The position numbers were made by a program, and so were the translations under genes. A stretch of DNA of 64,000 bases from an uncultured Lachnospiraceae bacterium (GTDB lineage Bacteria; Bacillota; Clostridia; Lachnospirales; Lachnospiraceae): the NCBI GenBank assembly GCA_947565425.1, contig CANOFW010000001.1, forward strand, positions 186,001-250,000, given 5' to 3'. Below the pieces are notes generated by a model that saw nothing but the letters and a program-made list of their open reading frames with translations, did no database searches and was not told the origin of the DNA. The stretch's first letter is position 1. Every line of letters starts with the position of its first letter. Shown one piece after another: positions 38,353 to 46,537 of this stretch.

Positions 38353-39386
38353 TGCCGTTCCCCCTCTCTTTTAAAGTACAGCCTAAGTGCATAAATCTTA
38401 TTCTCGGACTTCTCTACCACGTGATCCGACAACGCACGCAAAAGTTCTCGGACCGTCCGCCCAAGCAGCCGCTGTACTTCAGGCGCCACTTTCGCGCCAT
38501 ACGTGTCTCTTTCCCAGCCAAACCAGATATGGACAACGTACACATCCCCGTCTGCCTCCAGCATATTCTCAACATGATATCTCTCTAAACACTGCTCGCA
38601 CAAGTATCCTATCAAAAACGTTACATAGGCAATCCGATTCATCGTTGTTACTGGAACTTTCCCGCCGACCTTATTTCTTATGCCATACACCTGAGACCTC
38701 CCGGGATGATGAAACTTATTCTTCAGGTAGCTCAAATAGAAAATGAGATTCTTTTTCTCGTACATATAGTACTGAAAGTATTCCTGCATAATATTTGTAC
38801 AAAAATCTTTGACAAGTTCTTTCCTCCTAGCGTCAAAATCTGCCACTGGATAACTGAGATTTGCCTCTAAAATACAAGACATTGCCTCTACGATTCTGTC
38901 ATGCCCCTCTTTCTTCTCTGCCACCTTTGCTTGCAGCTTATCCATCTCCTGATTAAGTTCCTGCAATTTATGTTCTGCCTTTTGAATGGCTCCTTCATGC
39001 CACGAACTCTCCTTATAATGCCTTAACGCTTCGCGAATTGGGAATACCAAATCTTCCGCTACGAAAAACGGTTTTAAAATCAACTTAAAGATCTTAATCT
39101 GATTCAGCATCTCCAGCGAACTTGCCACATCCCGCACCTGTGTAATTCCTATCTTAACCGTTGCCGGAGACAGCAAATCCACCATTTCAAAAAGCTCCCT
39201 CCCTGACATTACAGGCATATCCAGCTCACATACTAACACTTCTGTCGGATGTGTAGACATATATTCCATGGCATCCTCGGGATGCGAAAAATAGACGCAA
39301 TTCCACTCCTCCAAAAAAGGCGTCAGCATCCGTTTATAGTTTGCCGTCCATTTACTGTCATTGTCCACAAAAACAATTGTCTCCAT
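38349..39386 (-). CDS. Receiver-like protein with altered phospho-site, first gene of the V-ATPase operon
   Basis: The 345-residue product has a response-regulator receiver fold at 1-115: acidic pocket VDND (D8, D10), T82 in GITQ and K105 in LILKPF. At the phospho-acceptor position stands E54, in CELDMPVMSG, where D-x-x-M-P is expected; D56 is two residues later. Residues ~120-160 are coiled coil. The last ~185 residues (SQVYGIRNKVGGK, VHIWFGWERD and others) match no domain that I know; no HTH or GGDEF is seen. GGGAGGCGAG precedes the ATG. ATGA overlap with ntpH puts it in the ATPase transcript, so a role in controlling or assembling the ATPase is inferred. Confidence 0.8.
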   Translation of the reverse strand: METIVFVDNDSKWTANYKRMLTPFLEEWNCVYFSHPEDAMEYMSTHPTEVLVCELDMPVMSGRELFEMVDLLSPATVKIGITQVRDVASSLEMLNQIKIFKLILKPFFVAEDLVFPIREALRHYKESSWHEGAIQKAEHKLQELNQEMDKLQAKVAEKKEGHDRIVEAMSCILEANLSYPVADFDARRKELVKDFCTNIMQEYFQYYMYEKKNLIFYLSYLKNKFHHPGRSQVYGIRNKVGGKVPVTTMNRIAYVTFLIGYLCEQCLERYHVENMLEADGDVYVVHIWFGWERDTYGAKVAPEVQRLLGRTVRELLRALSDHVVEKSENKIYALRLYFKREGERQ

Positions 39387-39487
39387 AACTCGCCTCCCTT
39401 CCAGAATGTCCCAATACCCGGCAATTTCTTCGACTTCCCTATACTACGATGAGATAAAATCACGAAACTAATTCTCACTTGCTTTCC

Positions 39488-39516
39488 ATTATAGCAGACT
39501 ATATATCATTTTACAA
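39488..39516 (-). promoter_or_regulatory. Promoter of the V-ATPase operon
   Basis: TTGTAA (39516-39511), 17-bp spacer, TATAAT (39493-39488) on the minus strand. The leader to ATG 39386 is ~95 bases. No other strong promoter was seen before 24.2 kb, consistent with one long transcript. Confidence 0.7.
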
Positions 39517-39597
39517 AATTTTTTTCAAGTCTATGTGAAACACATACAAGCTGCTTACATATGATACAGTGTAATAAAAATTATGGAGGATTAGATT

Positions 39598-39852
39598 ATG
39601 AGTGATTTAGCTGCTACAAACTGTGGATGCGGATGCGAAACCAATAACAATGGAGGATGCGGTTCTATTATCTGGATCATCATCCTGCTTTGCTGCTGCG
39701 GCGGCGGATGCAACGGCGGATTCTTCGGCGGCGACGGCTGCGGTAACAATAGCTGCCTGTGGATTATCTTATTGCTCTTCTGCTGCGGCGGATGGGGCGG
39801 CAATGGCTGCGGTAATGGCTGCGGTAACGGCTGTGGCAATTCCTTCTGCTAA
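39598..39852 (+). CDS. Cys/Gly-rich small protein (HCB protein 13 type)
   Basis: The 84-residue product has 16 Cys and many Gly and Asn: CGCGCE at the start, two hydrophobic stretches with Cys clusters (IIWIIILLCCCGG and CLWIILLLFCCGG), then GNGC repeats. GGAGG lies ~9 bases before the ATG. It resembles the 'chorion class high-cysteine HCB protein 13' entries of Lachnospiraceae, whose function is unknown. It could be membrane-associated or a disulfide-linked coat material. CATATGATA at ~39558-39566 has the form of a sporulation sigma-K -10 (CATAnnnTA), a weak hint only. It is divergent to the V-ATPase operon. Confidence 0.7.
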   Translation: MSDLAATNCGCGCETNNNGGCGSIIWIIILLCCCGGGCNGGFFGGDGCGNNSCLWIILLLFCCGGWGGNGCGNGCGNGCGNSFC

Positions 39853-39867
39853 TTACAACTTTTCTCT

Positions 39868-39935
39868 ATCAGAGGATACGCAAAACGCTTTCCTCTGATA
39901 AAAACCGGGGTCGGCTCTGCCGGCCCCAATTTTTA
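39868..39935 (+). terminator. Double hairpin terminator of the Cys-rich gene
   Basis: ATCAGAGGA / TCCTCTGAT (39868-39899) is followed by GGGGTCGGC / GCCGGCCCC (39907-39927) and AATTTTTAT. The second hairpin with its T-run is a strong rho-independent terminator. Confidence 0.85.
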
Positions 39936-40016
39936 TCTTATAGGAAATACCTTATCACGCCAAAGCGTGAAAGTATCTTTCCTATAAGATAAAAACAATT
40001 AGGCACACTCGCACAA
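39930..40016. repeat. Palindromic dispersed repeat, family 1, full copy
   Basis: Arms TTTTTATCTTATAGGAAA and TTTCCTATAAGATAAAAA surround CACGCCAAAGCGTG. The flank CAATTAGGCACACTCGCAC matches, inverted, the flank of the copy at 3.15 kb, so the mobile or repeated unit is longer than the palindrome. Confidence 0.8.
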
Positions 40017-40028
40017 AAGGAAATATGT

Positions 40029-40056
40029 CGCTAAAGCGACTGTGCTCGGCGCGTCA
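40029..40056 (-). repeat. Short repeat, family 2 (GCGCCGAGCAC + hairpin)
   Basis: On the minus strand GCGCCGAGCACAGTCGCTTTAGCGAC. A second copy, GCGCCGAGCACGGCCGCTTCGCGGC, is on the plus strand near 24109-24132 in the gntR leader. The hairpin bases differ but stay paired, which suggests a conserved structure. Confidence 0.5.
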
Positions 40057-40177
40057 AAGTGTGCAATCCCCCTCATGAATGAGGGGTTAGGGGAGCTGAA
40101 GTGGGCTTGCCCTCTTTGTTCTATTATTCAGAACACCATATCACACGAATACGCGTACCTTTGCCGCCTTGTAATTA

Positions 40178-40342
40178 TCAAAATCCCATCCAATTCCTCG
40201 AACGGCTTTCCTTTTCATAATATGTCTGTCGTCTACGCCTATCTTCCATATCTCTTAGATGTTTCTCCCGCTCCTCCTTCCTGCGTATGCATTCCTCATC
40301 TATTTCATATACACAATTACCGTCTATCACTAATTTTCCCAC
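40178..40342 (-). CDS. Small basic/acidic charged protein, 54 aa
   Basis: GTG start at 40342 with a perfect AGGAGG 7 bases before it (40354-40349). The product begins MGKLVIDGNCVYEIDEEC and is then almost all Arg, Lys and Glu (RRKEEREKHLRDMEDRRRRQ). There is no signal or membrane segment. The ribosome site and codon use support a real small gene; the start resembles small hypothetical proteins I associate with Lachnospiraceae, without a known role. The plus-strand ORF across this stretch is its shadow. Confidence 0.6.
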   Translation of the reverse strand: MGKLVIDGNCVYEIDEECIRRKEEREKHLRDMEDRRRRQTYYEKESRSRNWMGF

Positions 40343-40485
40343 GATTTACCTCCTATATTTCACACATAACTGCGTGCTAATGATTTTAAAACCTGTAATT
40401 TTCAATGTTCATTCATTGCATATCTAACGTAAACGCGCAAACTTCAAGCCTGCGCTCATTATTATTACTACGGCAAGCAAAATCA

Positions 40486-40514
40486 TTGATATTTAACCGC
40501 CTTAGTAATATATA
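40486..40514 (+). promoter_or_regulatory. Promoter of the 104-aa gene
   Basis: TTGATA (40486-40491), 17-bp spacer, TATATA (40509-40514), about 58 bases before ATG 40573. Confidence 0.5.
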
Positions 40515-40572
40515 TATGCTTTGTCATAATCTTTGCTTCCAAGACATAAATTAAAACAAAAAGGGGAATGCA

Positions 40573-40887
40573 ATGGAATCCATTGACGCACTAATTCAAG
40601 ACCGTCACCTAGATATGATCAAAGCGGCTTTGCCCTATTTGGATAACTCAAGACAGAGCACCATGGCAATGATGGTTAAATTTATGGAACTACAGCGCAC
40701 CATCGCACTCTTTCACACGCCCGGAAATAATCTGCGCATGTGCTCGGAAGAGGAACGCGAAGAAATCGGTCCCTTTCAGATGTTAAATGCTATACGGGAA
40801 TACTGTACGGACGCAGAAAAGGAGATGGTGGACAATTTCATGACCTTCTTCCAGATGTTTTCTACTTACGAAGCCTTATTTACTTAG
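40573..40887 (+). CDS. Conserved hypothetical protein, 104 aa
   Basis: A helical, slightly acidic cytoplasmic protein: MIKAALPYLDNSRQ, MMVKFMELQRTIALF and EKEMVDNFMTFFQMFS. AAAGGGGAATGCA precedes the ATG. I do not recognise it beyond a general likeness to small conserved Clostridial proteins. It is followed 91 bp later by another small gene in the same direction, and the two probably form an operon. Confidence 0.65.
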   Translation: MESIDALIQDRHLDMIKAALPYLDNSRQSTMAMMVKFMELQRTIALFHTPGNNLRMCSEEEREEIGPFQMLNAIREYCTDAEKEMVDNFMTFFQMFSTYEALFT

Positions 40888-40978
40888 GCGCTCTGCGTTC
40901 TGGTCATCTACAGTACAACATGGGCAATCCCACTGGGACTCCGAGACCCGCTCAAATAAAAGCAAAGAAAGGAAACGT

Positions 40979-41263
40979 ATGAACCCACAGGATTTATTGA
41001 ACAACCCGCAACTTCAGAATATATCTCCAGAAAAACTTCAACTATTGATGAACCTAGCGCAAAGTACCTCTCCTTCTGCCTCCGCGCCGGGAGACATGGC
41101 GTCTTCCCTAAAAAACGCCTCCGAACGCGCCAGCAAAGAAGGTATCAATTTCTCTTCAGGAGAACGGGACCTTATTATCGAGGTCTTAAAGCAAAACCTT
41201 CCGCCCCAGGAACGGCAGAAAGTGGAACTTATGATGCAGATGATGAAGGGTATGAGGAAATAA
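40979..41263 (+). CDS. Conserved hypothetical protein, 94 aa
   Basis: A Met/Gln-rich small protein: NPQDLLNNPQLQNISPEKLQLL, shown here as positions 2-23, a Ser/Ala-rich linker (STSPSASAPGD), then a helical end LPPQERQKVELMMQMMKGMRK. AAAGAAAGGAAACGT lies before the ATG. It probably shares a transcript with the 104-aa gene. The function is not known to me. Confidence 0.65.
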   Translation: MNPQDLLNNPQLQNISPEKLQLLMNLAQSTSPSASAPGDMASSLKNASERASKEGINFSSGERDLIIEVLKQNLPPQERQKVELMMQMMKGMRK

Positions 41264-41311
41264 AACATCCGCAACCGACGAAACGCCATGGACATTTCAA
41301 ATTTTCGCCGC

Positions 41312-41365
41312 AAAAACAAAGGAAACTGTCGCTTTACGATTCAACATCGTCAAAGCGACAGCTTC
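41312..41365 (-). terminator. Terminator after the amidase gene
   Basis: The minus-strand stem GGAAGCTGTCGCTTT / AAAGCGACAGTTTCC with inner GACGAT/ATCG pairing is followed by TTTGTTTTTG. It starts right after the stop at 41366. Confidence 0.7.
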
Positions 41366-42868
41366 CTATAATGCAAAATATGCATCCACTCCGTTTGCGA
41401 TTCCCTGCACCATTCTTGCCTGATATGCAGAATCTGACATTTGCCTGTCCTCGGAGGGATTAGACATATAACCCATCTCTAAGATTGTCACCGGCACACT
41501 GCACCAGTTAATACCACTCATGGTATCGGTTTCCCAGATGCCACCATTTTTACAGCCGCAAGCTGCCACAAAATTCGCCAGAATTTGTTCCGAAAGTCTT
41601 CTACTCTGGCTATAATATGCTCCACAATAAACATTTGCAGGCGTCTGACAAATCGTAATTGCTCCATTTACACTTGCATTGGTAGAACTGTTTGCATGAA
41701 TGCGGATAAATGCGTCCGCGCGGGCATTGTTGGCAATCGCCGCCCTTGCGCTATTACTGATATTGACGTCATGCATTGTCCGTACCATTAAGACATCATA
41801 ACCTCGCCGCGTCAATTCTTCCTGTAATTTTAACGCTACCTCCAGCGTCAACTGATACTCCGGCCTTCCGGTTGCTGCACCGCTAGTACCGCTTGCCACT
41901 TTCGCTTTCTGTGAGGAGGCGCCCGGACCAATCGGCTCTAAAGAACTGTCGCCTCTTTGCTGATGCCCGGCGTCAATACAGATAAGTTTTACATCCTTAG
42001 TCTTCACTTTCTTTTTCTTCGACCATGCCGAATAATATGTTTTGACTTTCCCATGCTCCTTTACCTTGCGAAATGCCCGCATCCTTACATAATAAGTGGT
42101 GGAATTCTCCAGGTTCCCAATCGTCTTCTTAGAAACATTCCGTTTCAAGGTAACACGCACAGCGCCCGAAAATCCAGGATTCTTTGCATATTGTAATTGA
42201 TAACCGCTGCACTGTTTGGACTGCTTCTTGTAAGCAACCGTAAAGCCTTTTTTCTCAGCGCTCACTTGTATATTGGCAACTTTTTTCGGTATGATCTTAA
42301 ACTTTCTTGTCACGCTTCCTTTATATCTGCCGCGAAAAGAAATTTTAACCGTATGGGTTCCGACATTCTTCGCTTTGCCATTTTTCACAACATAATATTT
42401 TGCACTGATTTTCTTCCCCCTGGCATCCATAATATTCACTCGCGGGGAGCGCATTCTGCCATTATATGTATATGACGTTGTGGAAAGCGTTATTTTCTTA
42501 ATCCGCGGAATAAGCGTTTGTTTGCTGACCTTCCCACAGACGGTACAGCAATTGACAATTTTCCCTCGCTTTTTCGTTGTTGCCCGGGTAATCTTATCCT
42601 GATAGCGGTGTCCGGTGGAGGGAATCTTCTCTAGCCTATCTGCCCCGCACACGTTACAGGTGTAAGTAAAAGTTCCCTCCTTCTCACAGGAAGCTTTCTT
42701 CGTAACAATACCCACATTCCATGTATGTTCCGACAACTTGGGCAAGACAATCTGCCTTATCCACAACTTCCTGTGTCCCGACTTCATCCAAGAAGATTTT
42801 TCCACAGATTTCGCAAGTCCAGTATTCGATATTTCCTTCCTCTGCACAGGTAGCTTCTCTGTGTTCAC
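41366..42868 (-). CDS. Amidase_3-bearing fragment of the split gene
   Basis: This 500-codon frame holds the whole catalytic domain. Its first ~45 codons (before LSEHTW) are read out of frame with the ancestral gene. No ribosome site was seen at its first ATG, so any product would lack a signal peptide. Confidence 0.6.
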   Translation of the reverse strand: MNTEKLPVQRKEISNTGLAKSVEKSSWMKSGHRKLWIRQIVLPKLSEHTWNVGIVTKKASCEKEGTFTYTCNVCGADRLEKIPSTGHRYQDKITRATTKKRGKIVNCCTVCGKVSKQTLIPRIKKITLSTTSYTYNGRMRSPRVNIMDARGKKISAKYYVVKNGKAKNVGTHTVKISFRGRYKGSVTRKFKIIPKKVANIQVSAEKKGFTVAYKKQSKQCSGYQLQYAKNPGFSGAVRVTLKRNVSKKTIGNLENSTTYYVRMRAFRKVKEHGKVKTYYSAWSKKKKVKTKDVKLICIDAGHQQRGDSSLEPIGPGASSQKAKVASGTSGAATGRPEYQLTLEVALKLQEELTRRGYDVLMVRTMHDVNISNSARAAIANNARADAFIRIHANSSTNASVNGAITICQTPANVYCGAYYSQSRRLSEQILANFVAACGCKNGGIWETDTMSGINWCSVPVTILEMGYMSNPSEDRQMSDSAYQARMVQGIANGVDAYFAL

Positions 42869-43064
42869 TCTTCACCAGAGAGTGTTCTTCCTCCGGTGTG
42901 TCTTCTCTATCCCCTTCGTTATCAGCAACCGCTTTCTCCATGCTGCTTTCAAGAAGCGTTCCCTCCGCTATCGTTCCTGCCCATACCGTCTCACCACTGC
43001 AAGAAAGACACAGAACTATGCTAAGTAAAAGGGCAGTAACCTTACGCCATGTCCCTTTTTTCAT
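42684..43064 (-). CDS. Signal-peptide fragment of the split amidase gene
   Basis: A 126-codon frame with an excellent AGGAGG site and signal peptide (VTALLLSIVLCLSC, cleaved near VWA-G). The last ~20 residues after DCLAQ are out-of-frame sequence. See the joined entry. Confidence 0.55.
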   Translation of the reverse strand: MKKGTWRKVTALLLSIVLCLSCSGETVWAGTIAEGTLLESSMEKAVADNEGDREDTPEEEHSLVKSEHREATCAEEGNIEYWTCEICGKIFLDEVGTQEVVDKADCLAQVVGTYMECGYCYEESFL

Positions 43065-43088
43065 TTCATAGCCTCCTATAAATATTCT

Positions 43089-45497
43089 TTACTTTGCTAC
43101 AAGATTGATAATTCTGCCAGGAACATAAATTTCTTTGACGATATTTGCGGGCAGTTTCGCTCCGAGTGCCTCTTTACCTGCCGCAATTGCGGAATCTTTC
43201 TCCGCGTCCACCGGAATCGCAACGGTCGCCCTAGTCTTGCCGTTGACCTGAACCGCTATCTCCACCGTATTCTCCACGGTCTTTGCCTCATCATACTCCG
43301 GCCAGGTATTCTCGTATACCCTGCCTTTGTAACCGCAAACGCTCCAGATCTCCTCCGTGATATGCGGGGCTACCGGATTGAGCAGTAACAAAAATGTCTC
43401 AAATTCTGCGCGGTTAATCTTGCCGTCCTTGGAAAAGTCATTCAAAATAGACATCATAGCCGCAATCGCTGTATTATATTTTAAATTCTCATAATCTGTG
43501 CTTACCTTCTTAATAAGCTGATGCATCTTCGTCTCAAATTCCGAGCGGTAACTGTCGCCATCCACCAGAATATCCTGCAATTTCCATACACGCTCTAAGA
43601 ATCTGCGGCAGCCCTTGACGCCGTTTTCTGACCATGAAGCGCTCAAATCAAAGGCGCCAATAAACATCTCATACGTACGCAAGGTGTCTGCGCCGTAATC
43701 CATGACAATATCATCCGGATTTACGACATTTCCTCTGGACTTCGACATTTTCTCACCGTTCTCGCCGAGAATCATGCCGTGAGACGTACGCTTCTGGTAC
43801 GGTTCGGGCGTCGGTACTACACCCTGATCGTAGAGGAATTTATGCCAGAACCGGGAGTACAATAAATGCAGCGTCGTATGCTCCATACCACCGTTATACC
43901 AATCTACCGGAAGCCAGTAATCCAACGCTTCTTTGCTCGCTAATGCATGCGGATTCTTAGGATCCGTATAACGCAGGAAATACCAGGAGGAGCCTGCCCA
44001 CTGAGGCATAGTGTCCGTCTCCCGCTTTGCCGGTCCGCCGCAGCATGGACATGTCGTATTCACCCAATCCGTCATGGCCGCCAAGGGAGACTCCCCATTA
44101 TCCGTCGGCATATAGCTGTCAACCTCGGGAAGCTGTAAAGGCAGTTCACTATCTGGCAGAGCTACATATCCGCACTTCTCGCAATTTACAATGGGAATTG
44201 GCTCTCCCCAATAACGCTGGCGGGAAAATACCCAATCTCTCAGTTTAAAATTCGTCTTGCCCTTGCCAATCTTCTTTTCCTCTAAAAATTCAATAATCTT
44301 TTTCTTGGCCTCTGCGACCTCAAGCCCATCGAGGAAGCCAGAATTCACTAGTTTACCAGTGGCAACATCTGTGTAAGCCTCTTCCTGCACGTTCTCTCCG
44401 CCTGCCACAACCTCAATAATCGGCAGATTAAACTTCTTGGCAAATTCCCAGTCACGGGTGTCGTGCGCCGGAACCGCCATAATCGCTCCTGTTCCATAGC
44501 TCATCAATACATAGTCCGATACCCAGATGGGGATTTCCTTATCATTTACCGGGTCAACAGCAGCAAGTCCGTCAATCTCTACGCCTGTCTTTTCCTTGGC
44601 GAGCTCGGACCTCTCGAAATCTGACTTGCGCGCCGCCTGCTCCCGATAAGCTGTAATCTCATCCCAGTTCTTAATCTCCTCTTTGTATTTATCAAGAATC
44701 GGATGCTCCGGAGAGACAACCATATACGTTGCACCAAACAGCGTGTCCGGCCTGGTCGTATAAACCGTAAGCTTCTCGTCCTTGCCCGCAAGCGGGAAAT
44801 CCACTTCCGCACCCTGGCTCTTGCCAATCCAGTTACGCTGAGAAACTTTTACGCGCTCAATATAATCAACATCATTTAAACCCTCTAAGAGCTTATCTGC
44901 ATATTCTGTAATCTTTAACATCCACTGGCTCTTAACCTTGCGGACTACCGGCGCACCACAGCGCTCACAGACGCCGTTTACTACTTCCTCATTGGCAAGT
45001 CCCACTTTACAGGACGTACACCAGTTAATCGGCATTTCGCTCTTATAGGCAAGTCCTTCTTTGAACAATTTGAGGAAAATCCACTGTGTCCAATGGTAAT
45101 ATCCCGGGTCTGTAGTGTTGACCTCTCTGTCCCAATCAAAGGAATAACCAAGCGCATGAAGCTGCCCCTTAAAACGCTTGACATTGTTCTCCGTCACTAC
45201 CTTGGGGTGAATCTTATTCTGAATCGCATAGTTCTCCGTCGGAAGTCCAAATGCATCCCATCCCATGGGATAGAGTACATTATAGCCCTGCATCCTGCGT
45301 TTTCTTGCCACGATGTCAAGCGCCGTATAAGGACGCGGATGTCCAACGTGAAGCCCCTGCCCTGACGGATACGGGAACTCGACCAACGCGTAATATTTTG
45401 GTTTGGAATAATCGTCCGTAGCGGCAAATGCCTTCTCCTCATCCCAAATCTTCTGCCATTTTTCTTCCAATGCTCTGTGATTATATGGTGCTGCCAT
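43089..45497 (-). CDS. leuS: Leucyl-tRNA synthetase
   Basis: The 802-residue class I synthetase has the HIGH-type motif [10 protein letters not shown] (~50) and KMSKS in [10 protein letters not shown] (~575), zinc-type CxxC pairs in the synthetase body (CTSCKVG...CERCG), and an editing domain with TTRPDTLFG and the AVPAHDTRD block. AGGAGG lies before ATG 45497. It has a simple promoter with an 88-base leader and no T-box, unlike pheST. Confidence 0.97.
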   Translation of the reverse strand: MAAPYNHRALEEKWQKIWDEEKAFAATDDYSKPKYYALVEFPYPSGQGLHVGHPRPYTALDIVARKRRMQGYNVLYPMGWDAFGLPTENYAIQNKIHPKVVTENNVKRFKGQLHALGYSFDWDREVNTTDPGYYHWTQWIFLKLFKEGLAYKSEMPINWCTSCKVGLANEEVVNGVCERCGAPVVRKVKSQWMLKITEYADKLLEGLNDVDYIERVKVSQRNWIGKSQGAEVDFPLAGKDEKLTVYTTRPDTLFGATYMVVSPEHPILDKYKEEIKNWDEITAYREQAARKSDFERSELAKEKTGVEIDGLAAVDPVNDKEIPIWVSDYVLMSYGTGAIMAVPAHDTRDWEFAKKFNLPIIEVVAGGENVQEEAYTDVATGKLVNSGFLDGLEVAEAKKKIIEFLEEKKIGKGKTNFKLRDWVFSRQRYWGEPIPIVNCEKCGYVALPDSELPLQLPEVDSYMPTDNGESPLAAMTDWVNTTCPCCGGPAKRETDTMPQWAGSSWYFLRYTDPKNPHALASKEALDYWLPVDWYNGGMEHTTLHLLYSRFWHKFLYDQGVVPTPEPYQKRTSHGMILGENGEKMSKSRGNVVNPDDIVMDYGADTLRTYEMFIGAFDLSASWSENGVKGCRRFLERVWKLQDILVDGDSYRSEFETKMHQLIKKVSTDYENLKYNTAIAAMMSILNDFSKDGKINRAEFETFLLLLNPVAPHITEEIWSVCGYKGRVYENTWPEYDEAKTVENTVEIAVQVNGKTRATVAIPVDAEKDSAIAAGKEALGAKLPANIVKEIYVPGRIINLVAK

Positions 45498-45561
45498 TTT
45501 TTATCCTCCTGGTCTTTATTTTTCAAAGGCTCATAAATATATGCTAAGTCATGCTGTTAAA

Positions 45562-45589
45562 ATTCTATCACACAGCACGGTTTTGTCAA
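45562..45589 (-). promoter_or_regulatory. leuS promoter
   Basis: TTGACA (45589-45584), 16-bp spacer, TAGAAT (45567-45562) on the minus strand. The leader is too short for a T-box. Confidence 0.7.
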
Positions 45590-45658
45590 GTTTATTTGCT
45601 TTTTTCGCTAATGAGCATTTGCTTTTCTCCGGGAGTTTTTACCGCCCCAATGAATATC

Positions 45659-46231
45659 TCATTTCTTTACCGTAACCGTCTTCGTCTTGCTCCACGCACC
45701 GGAAATCAGCTTTTTCCCGGATTTCTTATAGCTGCAAACCCTGACATAATATTTTTTCCCGGCTTTTAACTTTGTAAATGTGCAGCTATCCTTGGTGTTT
45801 TTCGTTACTTTCTGTTTTTGGGCAATCTTTTTAAACTTCTTATCCATGCTCACCTGCACCTGATAACCGGTTGCCTTCTTGTCCTTTTTCCACTTCACGG
45901 TCAGTTTCCTGCCGCCCTTAGACGCCTTTACTGACTTCACCGTCTGCTGTTTAGGGCTGACTGTTACAGATACCTTCACGGATTCTTTTCCTGCCTTAAC
46001 TGTAATGGTTGTTATTCCGCACCCTTTTACGGTTACTTTTCCGGTGTTCTTATCCACCACTGCTACTTTCTTATCCGAACTGGCATACGTCAGTCTATTT
46101 GCAGAAGCTGCTTTAATTTTAAAGGGCTTTGCCCCATAGACAACATTGTATGCTTTCTTTTTGCAGGTAATCCCCTGTTTGTCTTTTATGGTAAATGTCT
46201 TGCCGAACTGCTGGATACCACCCCGGAAGAT
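45659..46231 (-). pseudogene. 3' remnant of a surface protein (Big-like Ig + fibronectin III)
   Basis: An open frame of ~190 codons follows a TAA at 46234-46232 and has no ATG with a ribosome site. It reads as a bacterial Ig-like repeat (YASSDKKVAVVDKNTGKVTV, then GITTITVKAGK) and a fibronectin III repeat ending SGAWSKTKTVTVKK, the same style as the ends of the GH59 and amidase proteins. The only in-frame GTG (46060) lies in the middle of the Ig repeat. This looks like the surviving end of a larger secreted protein whose front is lost. Confidence 0.6.
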
Positions 46232-46275
46232 TTACTACAGACAAAAAACAAATAATTGCCGCTTATAGCCGCCAA

Positions 46276-46317
46276 AAAACGGCACAATTTCTGATTTTTC
46301 GGAAATTGTGCCGTTTT
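46276..46317. terminator. Strong bidirectional hairpin
   Basis: A 15-bp perfect stem, AAAACGGCACAATTT / AAATTGTGCCGTTTT, with A/T runs on both flanks. It lies upstream of the decayed surface-protein fragment. The rest of 46235-46537 holds no gene that I can support; the minus-strand ORF at 46333-46539 has no ribosome site. Confidence 0.75.
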
Positions 46318-46537
46318 CAGGCAAACATTATTTCATTCATACATATAATTTTTACTTAGTTTGAGTTGTTCCGTTATTATAGTCAACGAATATGAAAATT
46401 TTAGTATAACAAATTGCAACTGTTGATGGAAAGCCTTTCTTCGCTTTGAGATTCCCCTGTTTTTTAGATAGAAAATATCACCAAATCCCCTCTGGCACAA
46501 TACTATAAAAGTAACAGAAAAATTACAGGAGATTTCC

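Larger units (their letters stand above)
41366..43064 (-). pseudogene. Secreted N-acetylmuramoyl-L-alanine amidase, split by a frameshift
   Basis: Two overlapping frames make one protein. Frame 1 starts at ATG 43064 (AGGAGG upstream) with a signal peptide and a Cys-rich segment (CAEEG, WTCEICG). Frame 2 carries the next Cys repeat (CEKEGTFTYTCNVCG), an Ig-like part, a fibronectin III domain and an Amidase_3 domain with zinc ligands in IDAGH, RPEYQLT and RIHANS and catalytic Glu in TILEMGYMSN. Frame 1 runs on to TGA at 42684. Removing one base from the CCC run at 42740-42742 joins the frames as DCLAKLSEHTW. It would cleave the peptide stem of peptidoglycan if full length were made. Confidence 0.75.

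Noticed and set aside
39591-39839. Pro-rich minus-strand ORF
   Set aside because: It is the exact antisense of the Gly/Cys-rich gene; the proline runs come from GGN codons read backwards.
40042-40380. 112-codon plus-strand ORF
   Set aside because: It has no ribosome site, starts in repeat DNA and is antisense to the 54-codon gene with AGGAGG.
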